Positions 33,944 through 41,975 of a DNA stretch of 49,826 bases are shown here, piece by piece. Under the pieces are notes generated by a model. It searched no databases. It was not told the origin of the DNA and worked only from the letters and a program-made list of their open reading frames with translations. This stretch comes from Variovorax sp. EL159 (GTDB taxonomy: Bacteria > Pseudomonadota > Gammaproteobacteria > Burkholderiales > Burkholderiaceae_C): assembly GCF_900100965.1 (NCBI RefSeq), contig NZ_FMUJ01000013.1:1-49826 (forward strand), in the 5' to 3' direction. The position numbers and the translations under genes were made by a program. Numbering within the stretch: the first letter of the stretch is position 1; every line of letters starts with the position of its first letter.

Positions 33944-34118
33944 GACTGCGCCCGCTCAGTCGTGCGTGGCAAATGCGAAGGATGCCTTGCACCGGCGTCT
34001 GCAGCGATGGCACATGCCCATGTCCCCGGTTCCTTCGAGTGGGTGTTCATTCTTTCAAAGGGGTCGCGGCAGGCGCCATACCGCTTGGGGTCTATGCCGT
34101 TGGGTGGGGCCCGCGGCC

Positions 34119-34147
34119 TTGCTGCGCGGGGCAATCGCCGTTATCTT
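34119..34147 (+). promoter_or_regulatory. Candidate promoter for the response regulator
   Basis: TTGCTG (34119-34124) and TATCTT (34142-34147) with a 17-base spacer lie 45 bases before the ATG at 34192. The rest of the 248-base divergent gap (33944-34191) shows no other clear signal. Confidence 0.4.
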
Positions 34148-34191
34148 CGGCATCCGCCAGCTGAATGCATGCTGGGACACGGGGAAAAGCC

Positions 34192-34878
34192 ATGAAAATC
34201 CTGATCGCCGACGACCACCGGCTCGTCATCGAGGCGGTCAAAGCCAAGTTGTCGGAGCTGGCACCCGGTATCGAATTCGTCCTGGCGATGAGCGTCGACG
34301 AATTGCTTGCCGGGGCCACCGATGACCTCGACCTGGCCCTGATCGACCTGAACATGCCTGGCGCCGACGGCCAGGCCCACATCGACGAAATCCGGCATCG
34401 CCATCCGGCGGTTCCGGTGATCGTGCTGTCTGGCTACGAAGACCCCGCCATCATGCGCAGTGCCCTCGAACGCGGCGTGCTCGGGTTCATACCCAAGGCC
34501 TACTCGCCCGAGGTCATGCTGTCGGCGGTGCGCCTCGTGCTGGCCGGTGGCGTGTACGTGCCGCCGATGATGCTGACGGCGCTGCCGCCCGGCATCGTCG
34601 CGGGCGTGGCGCCGCAGCCCGGCGCCGAAGCCATGGCGCGTGGCGGCGGCAGCAACCAGACGTTGGAGCACCTGCGCAGCGTGCTGACCGAGCGCCAGGT
34701 CGAGGTGCTGCAACTGCTGTCGCAGGGCAAGCCGAACAAGCTGATCGGGCGCAGCCTGGGCATCAGCGAAGGCACGGTCAAGATCCACCTGGCCGCGATC
34801 TTTCGCGCGCTGAACGTGCGCAACCGCACCGAGGCGGTGGTGGCGGCGCAGGCGCTGACCGAGGCGCAGCAGGCCTGA
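34192..34878 (+). CDS. NarL/LuxR-family response regulator
   Basis: This 228-residue protein has a receiver domain (acidic pair DD7-8, phospho-acceptor D52 in LIDLNMPG, conserved K102 in FIPKAYSP), a flexible Gly-rich linker (about 140-160) and a LuxR-type HTH (about 168-220: LTERQVEVLQLLSQG, ISEGTVKIHLAAIF). The ATG of MKILIADDH follows GGGGAAAA. No full histidine kinase lies beside it, so it is an orphan here; the degenerate kinase-like protein at 39285-39890 is the only candidate nearby. It is divergent from the tssL unit and could regulate it, but nothing in the sequence proves that. Confidence 0.93.
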   Translation: MKILIADDHRLVIEAVKAKLSELAPGIEFVLAMSVDELLAGATDDLDLALIDLNMPGADGQAHIDEIRHRHPAVPVIVLSGYEDPAIMRSALERGVLGFIPKAYSPEVMLSAVRLVLAGGVYVPPMMLTALPPGIVAGVAPQPGAEAMARGGGSNQTLEHLRSVLTERQVEVLQLLSQGKPNKLIGRSLGISEGTVKIHLAAIFRALNVRNRTEAVVAAQALTEAQQA

Positions 34879-34887
34879 GCCCTTCGG

Positions 34888-37311
34888 CTACCAGCGGAAG
34901 GTGGCCTTGGCCTGCAGCGCGCGGCCCTGGCCGAAATACTGGCCGTTGCCCGCGACATAGGTCCTGTTGAAGAGGTTGGTCGCGTTCAGCGCAAAGGTGT
35001 AGGGGCCGCGCTCGTAGCGCAAGGCCGCATCGACCAGCGTGTAGGCCGGGTTGTAGAAGCTGTTGTCCGCGCTGGCCGGCACCTTGCCGACATAGCGCAC
35101 GCCGCCGCCGACGCTCCAGCCGCGCCACTCGGGGCCGCCGAGCCGGTAGTCGAGCCACAGCGACGCGGTATTGCGCGCGGTCTGCACCGGCTGCTTGCCC
35201 ACTTCGGCGAGGTTCAGGCTGCGGGTGACCTTGGCATCGAGAAAGGTGTAGCTGGCCACCAGCTTGAGCTGTTTCGTCAGCGCGGTCCGGGCTTCGAACT
35301 CGGGCCCGCGCGAGCGCACTTCGCCGATCTGCGCGGAGGGGGTGAACAGGTACGGGTTGATGGTCGCGACGTTGTTCCTGCGCAGGTCGAAGACCGAGAC
35401 CGTGAACAGCGCGTCCATGCCCGGCGGCCGGTATTTCAGTCCGGCCTCCAGCTGCCGCCCGAGTTCGGGCTTGAAGAGGCTTCCGTTCGCCAGGGCTCCG
35501 GGCAGCGGCGTGAAGGAGGTCGAGTAGCTGAAGTAGGGCGCCAGCCCGTTGGGCGCAAGGTACAGCAGGCCCGCGTTGTAGGTGGTCTTGGTGTCCGGCC
35601 CCTGCGCCGTCAGCACGCCGCCGGTGTAGGAGTTGCGGGACTGGTCCCGGCGCACGGCCAGCCCCAGCGACCACGGGCCCGAGCGCATCTGGTCCTGCAC
35701 ATAGATGCCGTGCTGCCTCAGCCCGTCGCTTGCGATGGCCGAGCCGAACACGGGCCCGACGGTCGGCACGGCCACCGGCGCTCCGTAGACCGGCACGAAG
35801 GCATCGATGGACGACGCGGGGCCCGCACCGATTTTCTTGTCGCTCACATAGCGCTGGTAGTCCATGCCGATGAGCAGCGTGTGTGCGACGCGGCCGGTGC
35901 GAAGGCGGCCCTCGACCTGAATGTCGAACGCGGACGTGCGGCTCTTGTCGACCAGGCGCCGGATGCCGCGATCGAGCGTGCGCTGGTCGCTCTGGAAAGC
36001 CAGGCCGTAGACCTGCTGGTAGTCGATGTCCAGCTTGGCGTAGCGCGCGTTCTGGCGCAGGGTCCAGTTGTCGCTGAGCTGGTGCTCGAACAGGTAGGTG
36101 ACCGAGGACGCATTGCGGTTGTAGTGGTCCACGCCCGGCTCCCCGATGAAGCGGCTCCTGGAGATGCGGCCGTAGGGGTTGGGCGTGATGAGCGCACCCA
36201 CCGGCCATGCGCTCTCGGGCGTCATGCGGTCGCGCGTGACCTCGGCCAGCAGCGTGACCTTGGTGCGCGCCGAAGGCTTCCACGTCAGGGCCGGCGCCAG
36301 GAAGTTGCGGTCGTCGCGCGAGAAGTCGGTTTGCCCGCTGCTGCTGCGGAAGAGGCCGTTGAGCCGGAACAGCAGGCTGCCGTCGTCGTTCAGCGCGCCG
36401 CCCAGGTCGAAGCTGCCCTGGTAGCGGTTGTTGTTGCCGATCGACAGCCCCACCTCGCGCACCGCTTCCGCCGAAGGGCGCTTGGACACCATGTTGATCA
36501 CGCCGCCCGGTGCGGCCGGGTCGTACACCGTGCCCGGCCCTTTCAGCAGTTCGACGCGCTCCAGCCCTTGCGGCTCGATCAGCCAGCCGGAGTAGGCGTT
36601 CGAGGTGTAGAGCTTGAAGCCGTCGAGAAACTCCGCCGGTGCAAAGCCGCGTACCGTCAGCGACGACAGGCGCGGGTCGTAGCCCTTCACCTCGGTCAGC
36701 ACGCCGGCCGAGTAGCGCAGCGACTGCTCGACGGTGTGCACGGCCTGGTCGTCCATCTGCTCGCGCGTGACGACGGTGACGGCGCGCGGCGTTTCGATCA
36801 ACGGGGTGTCGGTGCGCATGGCGGTGGCGCTGCGCTGCGCGACGTAGCCGTGGACGGGGCCGTCCGCATGCTCGGTCTCGGCGGTCACGGTGAGCGTGGG
36901 CAATGCGGCGCTGCCCGTGGCTTCGGCTGTGGCGGCCGGCGCAGGTTGCACCGTGTAGGCGCCGCCGTCGCCGCGCACGGCGGCCAGCCGGTGGGCCGAC
37001 AGCAGCGCGGCCAGGCCCTCGGGCACGGTGCGGTGGCCCGTGAGCGCATCGGCCTGCTTGCCGCGCACCAGCGCGGGGTCGAAGGACAGCGTGATGCCGG
37101 CCTGCCGCGCGAACCGGTTGAGTGCGTCTTCGAGCGGGCCCGCGGGCACCTCGAAAGCGGCGCGCGCGGCATCGCCCGCCTGCGCGCAAGCGTGTCGGGC
37201 AGGCGCGGCCCATCCCGCCGCGATGCCGAGCAGCATCGCGGGAAGCAGGATGGGCCTTGCCGCAAGGGACCGCCAGAACCCGGGAGGGCGGCCTTGAAGA
37301 GGTCGTCTCAA
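34888..37311 (-). CDS. TonB-dependent siderophore receptor with signalling (STN) domain
   Basis: This is an outer-membrane receptor for a ferric siderophore that also signals to FecR. With the TTG at 37311, which overlaps the fecR stop as TTGA, it is 807 residues and begins with a good signal peptide (RR pair, hydrophobic core, cleavage near 43). The STN domain spans about 53-125 (FEVPAGPLEDALNRFARQAG), the plug about 145-290 (RTDTPLIETPRAVTVVTREQM, LTVRGF, PGGVINMVSKRP) and the beta-barrel the rest, ending in FRW as expected for BamA insertion. An ATG at 37236 is a weaker start because it would shorten the signal region. The substrate cannot be told from sequence. Confidence 0.9.
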   Translation of the reverse strand: MRRPLQGRPPGFWRSLAARPILLPAMLLGIAAGWAAPARHACAQAGDAARAAFEVPAGPLEDALNRFARQAGITLSFDPALVRGKQADALTGHRTVPEGLAALLSAHRLAAVRGDGGAYTVQPAPAATAEATGSAALPTLTVTAETEHADGPVHGYVAQRSATAMRTDTPLIETPRAVTVVTREQMDDQAVHTVEQSLRYSAGVLTEVKGYDPRLSSLTVRGFAPAEFLDGFKLYTSNAYSGWLIEPQGLERVELLKGPGTVYDPAAPGGVINMVSKRPSAEAVREVGLSIGNNNRYQGSFDLGGALNDDGSLLFRLNGLFRSSSGQTDFSRDDRNFLAPALTWKPSARTKVTLLAEVTRDRMTPESAWPVGALITPNPYGRISRSRFIGEPGVDHYNRNASSVTYLFEHQLSDNWTLRQNARYAKLDIDYQQVYGLAFQSDQRTLDRGIRRLVDKSRTSAFDIQVEGRLRTGRVAHTLLIGMDYQRYVSDKKIGAGPASSIDAFVPVYGAPVAVPTVGPVFGSAIASDGLRQHGIYVQDQMRSGPWSLGLAVRRDQSRNSYTGGVLTAQGPDTKTTYNAGLLYLAPNGLAPYFSYSTSFTPLPGALANGSLFKPELGRQLEAGLKYRPPGMDALFTVSVFDLRRNNVATINPYLFTPSAQIGEVRSRGPEFEARTALTKQLKLVASYTFLDAKVTRSLNLAEVGKQPVQTARNTASLWLDYRLGGPEWRGWSVGGGVRYVGKVPASADNSFYNPAYTLVDAALRYERGPYTFALNATNLFNRTYVAGNGQYFGQGRALQAKATFRW

Positions 37312-38336
37312 CGCCTGGAAACAGTCAACGTGTCCCCCGTGCCGTGTTGGAGCCGGACGGGCAGCGTCCGTACCAGTGCTTCGAGTGCGCGGCCCACCGG
37401 ATCGGGGCCGTTGAGCTGGAAGACGCCCGACACCCGCAGCGATGCCACGTCGGCATCGCACAGCAGCGGCGCGCCACGGTAGCGGGCCAGTTCGGCCACG
37501 AAGGCATCGAGGCGCATCTGCTTGGCCACCAGCGCGCCGTCGGTCCAGGCATCGCTCTCGAAGCTGCGGTCGACGATGCGCTGGGGCTCGGCGGTGTTGG
37601 CGCGGATGATGTAGCCGTCGCCGGCCTGCGCGATCACGGCGGGTGCATCGCCGGCGTGGATGGCCACGCGGCCTTCGGTCATGGACAGCCGCGTTTCGCT
37701 TTCTTCCTGGCGCACGCCGAAGCGCGTGCCGAGCGCTTCGAAGCGCGCATGCGGCGCCTCGACCCAGAAGGCGCGGTGGCCGATCATCGCGCCGGTGTCG
37801 GCGCCGGTGCGCACGAACAGCTCGCCACGGCGCAGCACGATCAGGCGCCGGCGCGGCGAGAACACCACCTGCACCTCGGAGCCGGTGTTGAGGTTCAGCT
37901 CGGTGCCGTCGGCCAGCATCACGCGCTTGCGCTCGCCGATGGCGGTGGCGTAGTCGGCGCGCTGCACCCAGGGCGCCTCGCGCCAGACGGCAAGGCCGAG
38001 CGCGCCGCCGGTGACGGCAAGGCCCAATACGCTCATCACACCGAGTGCGCGGCGCCGGCCCTGCGCGGCGCGCATGCGGGTGGCGGCCTGCAGCGCGCCG
38101 TGGGCCAGCGCGCCATTGGCGGGCGGCACCTGGCGGAAGGCGTCTTCGACGGACTGCACCCGCTGCCAGGCCTGCTCGTGCGTGGGGTGGGCGGCGCGCC
38201 AGGCGTTGCAGGCTTCGTGCACCTGGCTGTCGGCGCTGCCCGAGCCGAGGCGCACTGCCCAGGCAATGGCCTGGTCGAGCAGTTCGTGCGGGCTTTCGCC
38301 GTTGGGCGCGGAGGAGGAGGGGAATGCGGGTTTCAT
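37308..38336 (-). CDS. FecR-family anti-sigma/signal transducer
   Basis: This 342-residue inner-membrane regulator has an N-terminal DUF4880-type cytoplasmic part (about 15-70, AIAWAVRLGSG, WRAAHPTHEQAWQRV). One membrane helix follows (about 96-117), then the FecR domain (about 129-230: GERKRVMLADGTELNLNTGSEVQV, LRRGELFV, FEALGTRFGV) and a C-terminal STN-like segment that contacts the receptor. It should relay receptor occupancy to the sigma factor encoded before it. It overlaps fecI by ATGA and the receptor gene by TTGA. Confidence 0.95.
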   Translation of the reverse strand: MKPAFPSSSAPNGESPHELLDQAIAWAVRLGSGSADSQVHEACNAWRAAHPTHEQAWQRVQSVEDAFRQVPPANGALAHGALQAATRMRAAQGRRRALGVMSVLGLAVTGGALGLAVWREAPWVQRADYATAIGERKRVMLADGTELNLNTGSEVQVVFSPRRRLIVLRRGELFVRTGADTGAMIGHRAFWVEAPHARFEALGTRFGVRQEESETRLSMTEGRVAIHAGDAPAVIAQAGDGYIIRANTAEPQRIVDRSFESDAWTDGALVAKQMRLDAFVAELARYRGAPLLCDADVASLRVSGVFQLNGPDPVGRALEALVRTLPVRLQHGTGDTLTVSRR

Positions 38337-38881
38337 CGCAGCGAGAGGCAGTGGCGGATCGCGCCTGCCATGTACTTTTCGACCGAGCTCAGGCTCACGC
38401 CCAGGCGTTGCGCGATCTCCGGGTAGCTCAGGCCGTCGAGCCGCGACAGCAGGAAGGCACTGCGCGCCTTGGGCGCCAGCCCGTCGAGCATGGCGTCGAT
38501 GCGCATGAGCGCCTCGACCAGCAGCAGCTGCGTTTCGGGCGATGGCGCCTGCGGCTCGGGCAGGCTGGCGATGGCTTCGAGGCAGGCGCGCTCGAGCGTG
38601 CGGCGCCGGATGTGGTCGACCGCGAGGCCGTGCGCGATGGTGGTGAGCCAGGCGCGGGGCTCGCGCGCCTCGGTGGCCTCGCGGGGGCGACCGAGCACGC
38701 GCAGGAAGGTGTCTTGTGCGAGGTCGGCGGCATCGCCCGCGTGGCCGAGCTTGCGGCGCAACCAGCCCACCAGCCAGCCATGGTGGTCGCCGTAGAGCGT
38801 CTCTACGTCGCGGTCGGTGGGGCGGTCCGGCATGAAGGGGGGATGCAAGTCGTTCGGGAACGCAGCGAGGGTCGCGAGCAT
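38333..38881 (-). CDS. FecI-family ECF sigma factor
   Basis: This 182-residue sigma factor has region 2 (VETLYGDHHGWLVGWLRRKLGHAGDAADLAQDTFLRVL) and region 4 (LLVEALMRIDAMLDGLAPKARSAFLLSRLDGLSYPEIAQRLGVSLSSVEKYM), typical of the FecI/PvdS iron-starvation group. The start at 38881 (MLATLAAF) could be replaced by the internal Met of MPDRPTDRD at 38833, which fits other FecI proteins better. Upstream, the 26-base gap to the small membrane gene leaves little room for a promoter, so it may be read with that unit. Confidence 0.93.
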   Translation of the reverse strand: MLATLAAFPNDLHPPFMPDRPTDRDVETLYGDHHGWLVGWLRRKLGHAGDAADLAQDTFLRVLGRPREATEAREPRAWLTTIAHGLAVDHIRRRTLERACLEAIASLPEPQAPSPETQLLLVEALMRIDAMLDGLAPKARSAFLLSRLDGLSYPEIAQRLGVSLSSVEKYMAGAIRHCLSLR

Positions 38882-38907
38882 GAATCTATCTCACTGGGTT
38901 GACATAT

Positions 38908-39285
38908 TTAAACAGCGAACCCGTCCGCCTTGGGCAAGGAGGCCATCCGCACGGCCACGCGTGCGGCCTTGGGTGCGGGGCAGCGCAGGCCCTGGCGCGG
39001 CGTGCCTTCGCCGCCCTTGCGTGGACTGGTCTGCATGATCGGCGCGAGCGTGGAAAGACTGGTACTGGCCGGTGGCGCGAAGCGGTTCACGGGGCGCCTG
39101 TCGGGCTCGCAGGTGCCGAGGTTGAGAGAGGCGATGAGGCCAATGGCCGCTGCGCCGATGCAGCACCAGTCCCGCAGGCGCGAGAGGCGGGACGCGGTGG
39201 GCCGGCCGGCCGCGTCGTCGCCAGTGGCGGTCGATGGAGGCGAAGAGATGCATCGCAGCGTCATGGTCATGCCTCGGGTCGACAT
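38908..39285 (-). CDS. Small single-pass membrane protein, unknown
   Basis: This 125-residue open frame starts one base inside the stop of the gene before it (TGATG), which suggests coupled translation. It has one hydrophobic segment (about 42-56, WCCIGAAAIGLIASL) and a Pro/Arg/Lys-rich tail. A second start, MTMTL at 39270, is preceded by GAGG. I recognise no family. The high GC background makes open frames of this size common, so the call rests on the overlap and the membrane segment. Confidence 0.5.
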   Translation of the reverse strand: MSTRGMTMTLRCISSPPSTATGDDAAGRPTASRLSRLRDWCCIGAAAIGLIASLNLGTCEPDRRPVNRFAPPASTSLSTLAPIMQTSPRKGGEGTPRQGLRCPAPKAARVAVRMASLPKADGFAV

Positions 39286-39890
39286 CAGAGGTCCGTTGCC
39301 GATGCATGCGCCTCGCGCTGGCCGTGCAGCGGAAACCGCACCGTGAGGCAGCCATCGCCCAGTGGCGAGGGCGCGGCGTAGATGCGCGCGCCGTACCGCG
39401 CCGCGATCGTCTGGCAGGCCAGCACGCGCGCGGCCGTGGCGTGGTCGGCCGTGGCAAAGGCGTGCGAGAGGCGCGTTGCGCCCGCGCTGGCGTCGCGCCA
39501 GTTGATGACCGCGTGCTGCCCTTCGGCGCGGGCCAGCACGTGCAGCGTGGTGCCTTGCTGCAGCGTGCCGGCCGCCACGTCGAGGATGTGGGCGATGAAG
39601 CGGGGCAGGTCGCCCGGGACGACGGCGACGGTCAGCGCCTCGTCCGGCAGGAAGAGGTCGAGGTGGATGCCCCGGCGCGCCAGCATCGGTCCGTGGGTCT
39701 GCGGCATTGCGCGCAGCGGCTGCCGCAGGTCGATGGGCTCGCGGTCGGCGGCGGGCTCTTGCCGGTGGAAATGCGGGTCGGGTGCGCGCGATGGCGAAAG
39801 GGTGCGCAGGCCGAACGCCTTGCCCGTCAGCCAGGCGGCGCCGAGGGCGAGAAGCGACGGCCGGGCAAGGCCGGTGGTGCCGGCGCTCAT
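39285..39890 (-). CDS. Degenerate histidine-kinase-like ATPase domain protein
   Basis: This 201-residue protein has a short hydrophobic N-terminus (about 12-27) and, from about 73 to 188, the shape of a histidine-kinase ATP-binding domain: a 'D-L-P-R-F-I-A-H-I-L-D-V-A' helix at 95-107 in the place of the N-box, then ARVLACQTIAARYGARI and the closing GDGCLTVRFPL strand. The N-box asparagine and the DxGxG motif are missing and there is no phospho-acceptor histidine domain. It is probably a pseudo-kinase or binding protein. It starts inside the stop of a 17-codon ORF (ATGA) with no Shine-Dalgarno sequence of its own. Confidence 0.6.
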   Translation of the reverse strand: MSAGTTGLARPSLLALGAAWLTGKAFGLRTLSPSRAPDPHFHRQEPAADREPIDLRQPLRAMPQTHGPMLARRGIHLDLFLPDEALTVAVVPGDLPRFIAHILDVAAGTLQQGTTLHVLARAEGQHAVINWRDASAGATRLSHAFATADHATAARVLACQTIAARYGARIYAAPSPLGDGCLTVRFPLHGQREAHASATDL

Positions 39891-39940
39891 CGGGCTGCAG
39901 CCTTGGTGCGGGCGGTGGCGAGGAAATTTTTCTGAAGCAT
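39887..39940 (-). CDS. 17-codon leader ORF coupled to the kinase-like gene
   Basis: The ORF encodes MLQKNFLATARTKAAAR. AAGAGGAG lies about 10 bases before its ATG, the best ribosome binding site in this small unit. Its stop overlaps the start of the next gene as ATGA. That layout suggests that translation of the short ORF feeds the kinase-like gene. The peptide is basic and matches nothing I know. It could also be a functional small protein. Confidence 0.45.
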   Translation of the reverse strand: MLQKNFLATARTKAAAR

Positions 39941-39960
39941 GGCGAGGTGGCTCCTCTTGG

Positions 39961-40026
39961 GTTTCAGGTCAATGCATCCGTATGCCGAACGGGCGTGCCG
40001 AAACCCGTAATGGCGTGGGCAAAAAA
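39961..40026 (-). promoter_or_regulatory. Duplicated promoter-like segment B
   Basis: Read on the minus strand, this segment (T-tract, then gggtttcggc, cgttcggc, ggatg, acctg) lies 21 bases before the 17-codon ORF. It aligns without gaps over about 60 bases with 40375-40440, which lies before the next upstream gene. It probably binds a shared regulator or sigma factor. Confidence 0.55.
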
Positions 40027-40032
40027 AATGCG

Positions 40033-40353
40033 TCAGGGGTTCGTGGGCTTCGCGGCGTCCGGCGGCTGCTTCGGCTCTGCAAGCAGCATCACCAGCATCA
40101 CGACATGCAGCAGCAGAACCAGCGCGGCGGAAGCCCCCATCAGCCAGCGCTCGAGAGCGTCCATCGCCCAGTTGCCGGGGTTGTTGCCGAAGTCGCCGTG
40201 CCCGAAGAAGTGCAAGCCGACGAGGCCCGCGATCGGCGTGGCGAGCGTGAGCGCGATCCAGAACACCGGGGGCAGCGCGAACAGGGCGATGTGGCGCGCG
40301 GGGCGCCCGTCAGGCGGCACGAGGCGGGCATGCGAGGGGATTTCTGGGCACAT
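40033..40353 (-). CDS. Small two-pass membrane protein, unknown
   Basis: This 106-residue protein has two membrane helices (about 23-47 and 72-92) linked by a His/Gly/Asn-rich loop (GHGDFGNNPGNW), and Pro-rich ends. No family is recognised. It starts with GAGG a few bases upstream and is preceded by promoter-like segment A (40375-40440). It lies just upstream of the kinase-like unit on the same strand and may belong to the same regulon. Confidence 0.6.
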   Translation of the reverse strand: MCPEIPSHARLVPPDGRPARHIALFALPPVFWIALTLATPIAGLVGLHFFGHGDFGNNPGNWAMDALERWLMGASAALVLLLHVVMLVMLLAEPKQPPDAAKPTNP

Positions 40354-40374
40354 GGCGGATGAGGTCCTCTGTCG

Positions 40375-40440
40375 GTGGCAGGTGAATTCATCCTGTTGCC
40401 GAACGAGGTCGCCGAAACCCGCAAAGGGGAGCGCAAAAAA
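40375..40440 (-). promoter_or_regulatory. Duplicated promoter-like segment A
   Basis: The minus-strand reading has a T-tract, gggtttcggc, cgttcggc, aggatg and cacctg, and is the ungapped partner of 39961-40026. It ends 21 bases before the ATG of the two-pass membrane gene. The spacing of the shared blocks to the start codon is nearly the same in both copies, as expected for a promoter or operator. Confidence 0.55.
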
Positions 40441-40500
40441 CCGGGGAGGCAGAATTCGCCCCTTCCCTTTCTTCTTCTCTCTTCAGCCGGTCAGACTGCC

Positions 40501-41229
40501 TTGGACGCTTTTTCCCCAGACCTCTCCCGCTTCGACGCCGCCATCGTCGACCTCGATGGCACCATGGTCGACACGCTCGGCGATTTCGCCGCGTCTCTGA
40601 ATGGCATGCTCGGCGATCTCTCGTTGCCTCACGTGGCCCCGGCTGCCATCGAAGTGATGGTGGGCAAAGGCTCGGAGCACCTGATTCTTTCCGCGTTGGT
40701 ACACGTGATGACGCCTGCCGGCACCACGCCCTCGGCTGCCGAAGCGGGCGCGCTGAAGGCGAAGGCCGAGGGGCTGTTCGACCGTGCGTGGGCGCGCTAC
40801 CAACACCACTACCTGGCCATCAACGGCCAGCATTCGGCGGTGTACCCGGGCGTGATCGAAGGGCTGAAGGCGCTGCGTGCGCGCGGCCTTCGGCTGGCTT
40901 GCCTGACCAACAAACCGACCTCGTTCGCCAAGCCACTGCTGGCCGCGAAAGGGCTCGACGGCTTCTTCGAGTGGGTGTTCGGTGGCGATGCGTTCGAGCG
41001 CAAGAAGCCCGATCCGCTGCCGCTGCTCAAGACCTGCGAGGCGCTGGGCACGGTGCCGGCACGCACGCTGATGGTCGGCGATTCGAGCAACGACGCGCGT
41101 GCCGCACGCGCCGCGGGCTGCCCGGTGGTGCTCGTGAGCTATGGCTACAACCACGGCGAGCCGGTGCGCGGCGTGGATGCCGACGGCTTCGTGGATTCGC
41201 TGGCCGAGCTTGCGGCCACGGCCGCGTAG
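40501..41229 (+). CDS. gph: Phosphoglycolate phosphatase (HAD family)
   Basis: Gph hydrolyses 2-phosphoglycolate formed in DNA repair and oxygenase side reactions. With a TTG start at 40501 the protein has 242 residues, normal for the family. HAD motifs are intact: DLDGTMVDT (motif I), LTNKPTS (motif II), K in FERKKPDP (motif III) and VGDSSNDARAA (motif IV). The frame is open back to an ATG at 40375, but that part overlaps the divergent promoter segment and has no family similarity. No Shine-Dalgarno sequence is seen at the TTG, so the start is the weak point. In relatives gph sits before trpE, as here. Confidence 0.93.
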   Translation: MDAFSPDLSRFDAAIVDLDGTMVDTLGDFAASLNGMLGDLSLPHVAPAAIEVMVGKGSEHLILSALVHVMTPAGTTPSAAEAGALKAKAEGLFDRAWARYQHHYLAINGQHSAVYPGVIEGLKALRARGLRLACLTNKPTSFAKPLLAAKGLDGFFEWVFGGDAFERKKPDPLPLLKTCEALGTVPARTLMVGDSSNDARAARAAGCPVVLVSYGYNHGEPVRGVDADGFVDSLAELAATAA

Positions 41230-41253
41230 AGACAGGGGGATCTGGGCGCAGGG

Positions 41254-41871
41254 CTACTGCTTGCCCAGCAGTGCGTCCTTCAGCTTCCAGTCGGCCGGGT
41301 TCGGGCCCAGCCAGATGCGCAGCAGCGCATTGAAGAAGGCGGGCTCCTTCACCGGATCGGGCTGCGGTACGCCGCGCACGGTGATGACGGTGCCGGTGCC
41401 CGGCAGCCAGTCGATGGTGAAGGTGTCGCCGGTTTTCAGCTGCTTCTGGTCCGCGAACATCTGGCCCATGCGCAGCAGGCCCGGGATCAGGTTGACCATT
41501 TCGCTCTTGGGCGAGTTCTCTTCCACGCCCTTGGTGAAGAGCTTGCCGAGTTCGTTGGCGTCGATGTCGCGCAGCATCGTGATGGCCACGCGCTTGGGGC
41601 CCGGCGCGGCCAGCGCTTCTTCGGGCGTCGACACCTTCTTGCCCACATAGAGGCCAGCTGTGTAGACCTTGAAGATGGCCTTGTAGCGAATGCCCGCACC
41701 GTTCAGCTGCAAGGGGCTGCCGCGCAGATCCATGCGGTCTTCGAGCTTGACGCCGGCCACGTCGACCTGCGCGGCCGAGGCGCCGAGTGCCGTGGCAAGA
41801 CAGGCCAGCACGGCCCAGCGAGCGCACTGGGAAAACAGGGTGAACACGGTCGGGAGCGAAGGTGCGAGCAA
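41254..41871 (-). CDS. Exported chalcone-isomerase-like protein
   Basis: The TTG at 41871 is chosen because AGGAGG lies 5 bases upstream and a signal peptide begins there (hydrophobic core ARWAVLACLATALGASA, cleavage before AQVD), giving 205 residues. The rest matches the chalcone isomerase-like fold: VKLEDRMDLRGSPLQLNGAGIRYKAIFKVYTAGLYV and FTIDWLPGTGTVITVRG. Bacterial members of this periplasmic family bind lipid-like ligands or have unknown roles; no flavonoid activity should be assumed. It is convergent with gph and divergent from the trp leader. Confidence 0.88.
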   Translation of the reverse strand: MLAPSLPTVFTLFSQCARWAVLACLATALGASAAQVDVAGVKLEDRMDLRGSPLQLNGAGIRYKAIFKVYTAGLYVGKKVSTPEEALAAPGPKRVAITMLRDIDANELGKLFTKGVEENSPKSEMVNLIPGLLRMGQMFADQKQLKTGDTFTIDWLPGTGTVITVRGVPQPDPVKEPAFFNALLRIWLGPNPADWKLKDALLGKQ

Positions 41872-41955
41872 GTGAGCCTCCTGGAATTTGCGAACGGTCG
41901 TGCGAATGTATCTTTTTGTTTTACGACGCGGCCTTCGGGGGAACCCTGAAGGTGA

Positions 41956-41975
41956 TGCAAGATGGTTCTCTTGCA
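41956..41975. promoter_or_regulatory. Perfect dyad in the trp upstream region
   Basis: TGCAAGA (41956-41962) and TCTTGCA (41969-41975) form a perfect 7-bp inverted repeat with a 6-base spacer. The right half overlaps TTGCAC at 41971, a possible -35. The dyad has operator-like size and lies between the divergent chalcone-isomerase-like gene and the trp leader. Confidence 0.45.

Noticed and set aside
38895..38930. TTGACA on the plus strand as a promoter
   Set aside because: No -10 box follows at the right distance and no plus-strand gene begins nearby.
40375..40500. Longer gph start at the ATG at 40375
   Set aside because: The added 42 residues overlap the duplicated promoter segment and have no similarity to the HAD family.
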